DNA from: Piper betle
Lineage: Eukaryota; Streptophyta; Magnoliopsida; Piperales; Piperaceae
Assembly (NCBI GenBank): GCA_033002965.1
Contig: JAURVB010013156.1
Location: 1-64,000 of the forward strand
Direction: 5' to 3'
DNA length: 64,000 nucleotides
Shown here: positions 62,444-64,000 of the stretch, piece by piece
Position numbering within the stretch: position 1 is the stretch's first letter
How the letters are laid out: each line of letters opens with the position of its first letter
Notes under the pieces: model-generated
Databases searched by the model: none
Told to the model about the DNA's origin: nothing
The model's input: only the letters and a program-made list of their open reading frames with translations
Program-made: the position numbers and the translations under genes

Positions 62444-64000
62444 TGAAAAACGTCAAACTTGACTCTTCCCTGCTTCAATTTTTTCCATTTTCTATCTATT
62501 TCAGTGCCACACTGAATTGGGCTGCTCTAAGAACACCTAGCACCAAACCTCAGGCTAATACCAAAAAAAAACCTAAAACAAAATCAGCTCCTCTCACAGT
62601 AGTAACAGCACTAAACAAACGGCTGGTTGCTGCCTTCAGCTATAATGGAAAGTGCTTTCCTTCACTTCCTCAACTTCCTCACTATGACCTTCACTGTGAC
62701 CATTTAGTAAGTACTTGGAAAAAATGCAATGGTTTCAACGCAGTTATAAAAACTCCAACCTACCCATTTCGCAACTCGTTAATGTCACTTTTATTTTGCA
62801 TCTGCCACCCCAGAATACGCTTTCAATTCAATTAAAGCCGCATGGCTTCCTGCACAGATATTCATTTAAGTCTCCCTCACCAAGGCGATGATTGCAAGTA
62901 GCCGCCTCGTGTAAGATGGTAAGACAGCAGCGTTTCCTTGCTTCTCACTGCTACCTCTGGCTCCACTTGCTTATCCAGCTCCCTTATTACCTTGGTTCAT
63001 TTGTTGGTAAGTGTATAACATACGTACAGGTGTGATCCAAGTAGGAATAAACTTAGCAAGCTGGATATAGCTGCATGCTATCGTGGCTTGTTGTAATAAT
63101 AAAAGCCTCAAGAGATTGAAAATGTATTCAATAGTTTGAAATTGCCGCGACGTTTTCTATGTACGTAGTTATATTTTATTGGTGACTCTCCTAATAATGT
63201 TATATGTGTTCTGAGTATGAATGATTGAAATCTGGGCTTCTGTAGTTTCAATATTGTCGCCTTCGCCGATACAGAGAACTGAAGATTATGCTACTAAGCC
63301 TACTATGGACTTGACTTACTATATCAAGGGAGGCTTCTATTCTTGTTTTGAAGTTTGGGTTGAAGTTAATTAGCAGAGAAGCAAAGTACCGAAAAGCTCC
63401 GATCTCCATGACATAAAAACAAAGAGAGGGCTTGGAGACGGTACTAGAGTGCAATAGTTTTATGGTGGGTGAGGTTTTCCCATCCTCGAACTGCGGATTT
63501 AGGCTTTTACTGATATTTCAAGGGAAGATGGCAGGGTCAGTCTCTGGAGTCTCCATGAACGGTGGACCAGCACCTGAAGCTTCGGTAGTAATGGCGACGT
63601 GATACCCAAGACCAAACCAGTTCAATTTTTGCTTCCTTCTTAATGTTGTAGCAGGAATATGTACGCGATCATCTCTTCAGATCATTGAAGAAGGCCAAGA
63701 AGCAGTTTTGTCTTAGCAAAGTTGAATGTATTTCTATTTGAATCATGGTATGCATATATTTTCCGCTTACATTCTCTACCTACGTTATAATTATACAAAA
63801 GACGTGGCATAGAAGCGGTGAAAAATGTGGGCACAGAGCTTTTCTATCTATGTTCTCCAGTATTTTTCAAATCTTGAATTCTTATTGCTCCCAACATTAT
63901 CCAAATTAAATGGATTTTTCCTCCACACAGAGAGTTGACTTTGCAAATCGACTTTGATTCTTGTATTTTTCAAGTTATTAATTGATTGACTTATTCAAAG
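62444..64000. other. Upstream region of neprosin gene; nothing else supported
   Basis: Should contain the neprosin promoter. Short frames at 62443-62835 (plus) and 63248-63454 (minus) lack domains. A short stretch at 63529-63601 (MAGSVSGVSMNGGPAPEAS, then stop) has coding-like composition but cannot be tied to a gene. Confidence 0.4.

Noticed and set aside
1..64000. CRISPR arrays, bacterial operons or a plasmid/phage origin
   Set aside because: No spaced direct repeats of that type; spliced genes and plant families show a plant nuclear chromosome.

Overview
This is a plant nuclear window: spliced genes with long AT-rich introns and intergenic DNA, plus nested LTR retrotransposons. The family set (AMT1 transporter, PPR-E protein, NTF2-RRM protein, neprosin, RIN13-like, SMAP1-like) is that of a flowering plant. 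GC-rich 5' coding ends that relax downstream (PPR gene) and GC-rich AMT1 and C2 exons suggest a monocot; that is inference and no species can be named.

Left half (1-26 kb) is gene-rich. A C2-domain gene lies at 1936-4523 (-), with a GC-rich insert in its intron. A MITE-like inverted-repeat element is at 4831-5426. A nine-exon NTF2-RRM (G3BP-like) gene lies at 6435-10513 (-). A RIN13-like gene lies at 12810-15292 (+), an intronless PPR gene at 16957-18561 (+), an intronless AMT1 ammonium transporter at 19700-21237 (-), and a small two-exon cupin at 25400-25949 (-).

The middle (26-38 kb) is sparse. It holds a tRNA-like-box TIR element (27125-27730), an SMAP1-like acidic micro-gene (32218-32430, -), a two-exon coiled-coil gene (35013-36075, +) and an unidentified minus-strand gene fragment (37.1-37.5 kb).

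The right half (38-57 kb) is a nest of retrotransposons. A decayed, rearranged Athila-like Ty3/Gypsy element is split by a 2.88 kb solo-LTR-like insertion (44460-47336, 5-bp duplication ACAAC). A Ty1/Copia element with both LTRs and a 5-bp duplication GAACC (49719-57351) is split in its gag by a second, inverted copy of the same 2.9 kb sequence (50200-53108). A second TIR element (58512-59072) follows, and the last gene is a seven-exon neprosin-domain gene (59956-62443, -) whose first intron has a GC donor.

Three otherwise healthy genes (C2, AMT1, and the first donor of NTF2-RRM) each carry a one-base anomaly in a short G/C run. This pattern looks more like assembly or sequencing error than three independent pseudogenes. 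No convincing new multi-gene system was found. The most interesting structures are the paired inverted 2.9 kb elements with unusual GG...CA ends and the inverted layout of the Athila-like remnant. The genes are unrelated to each other in pathway, as is usual for plant chromosomes.
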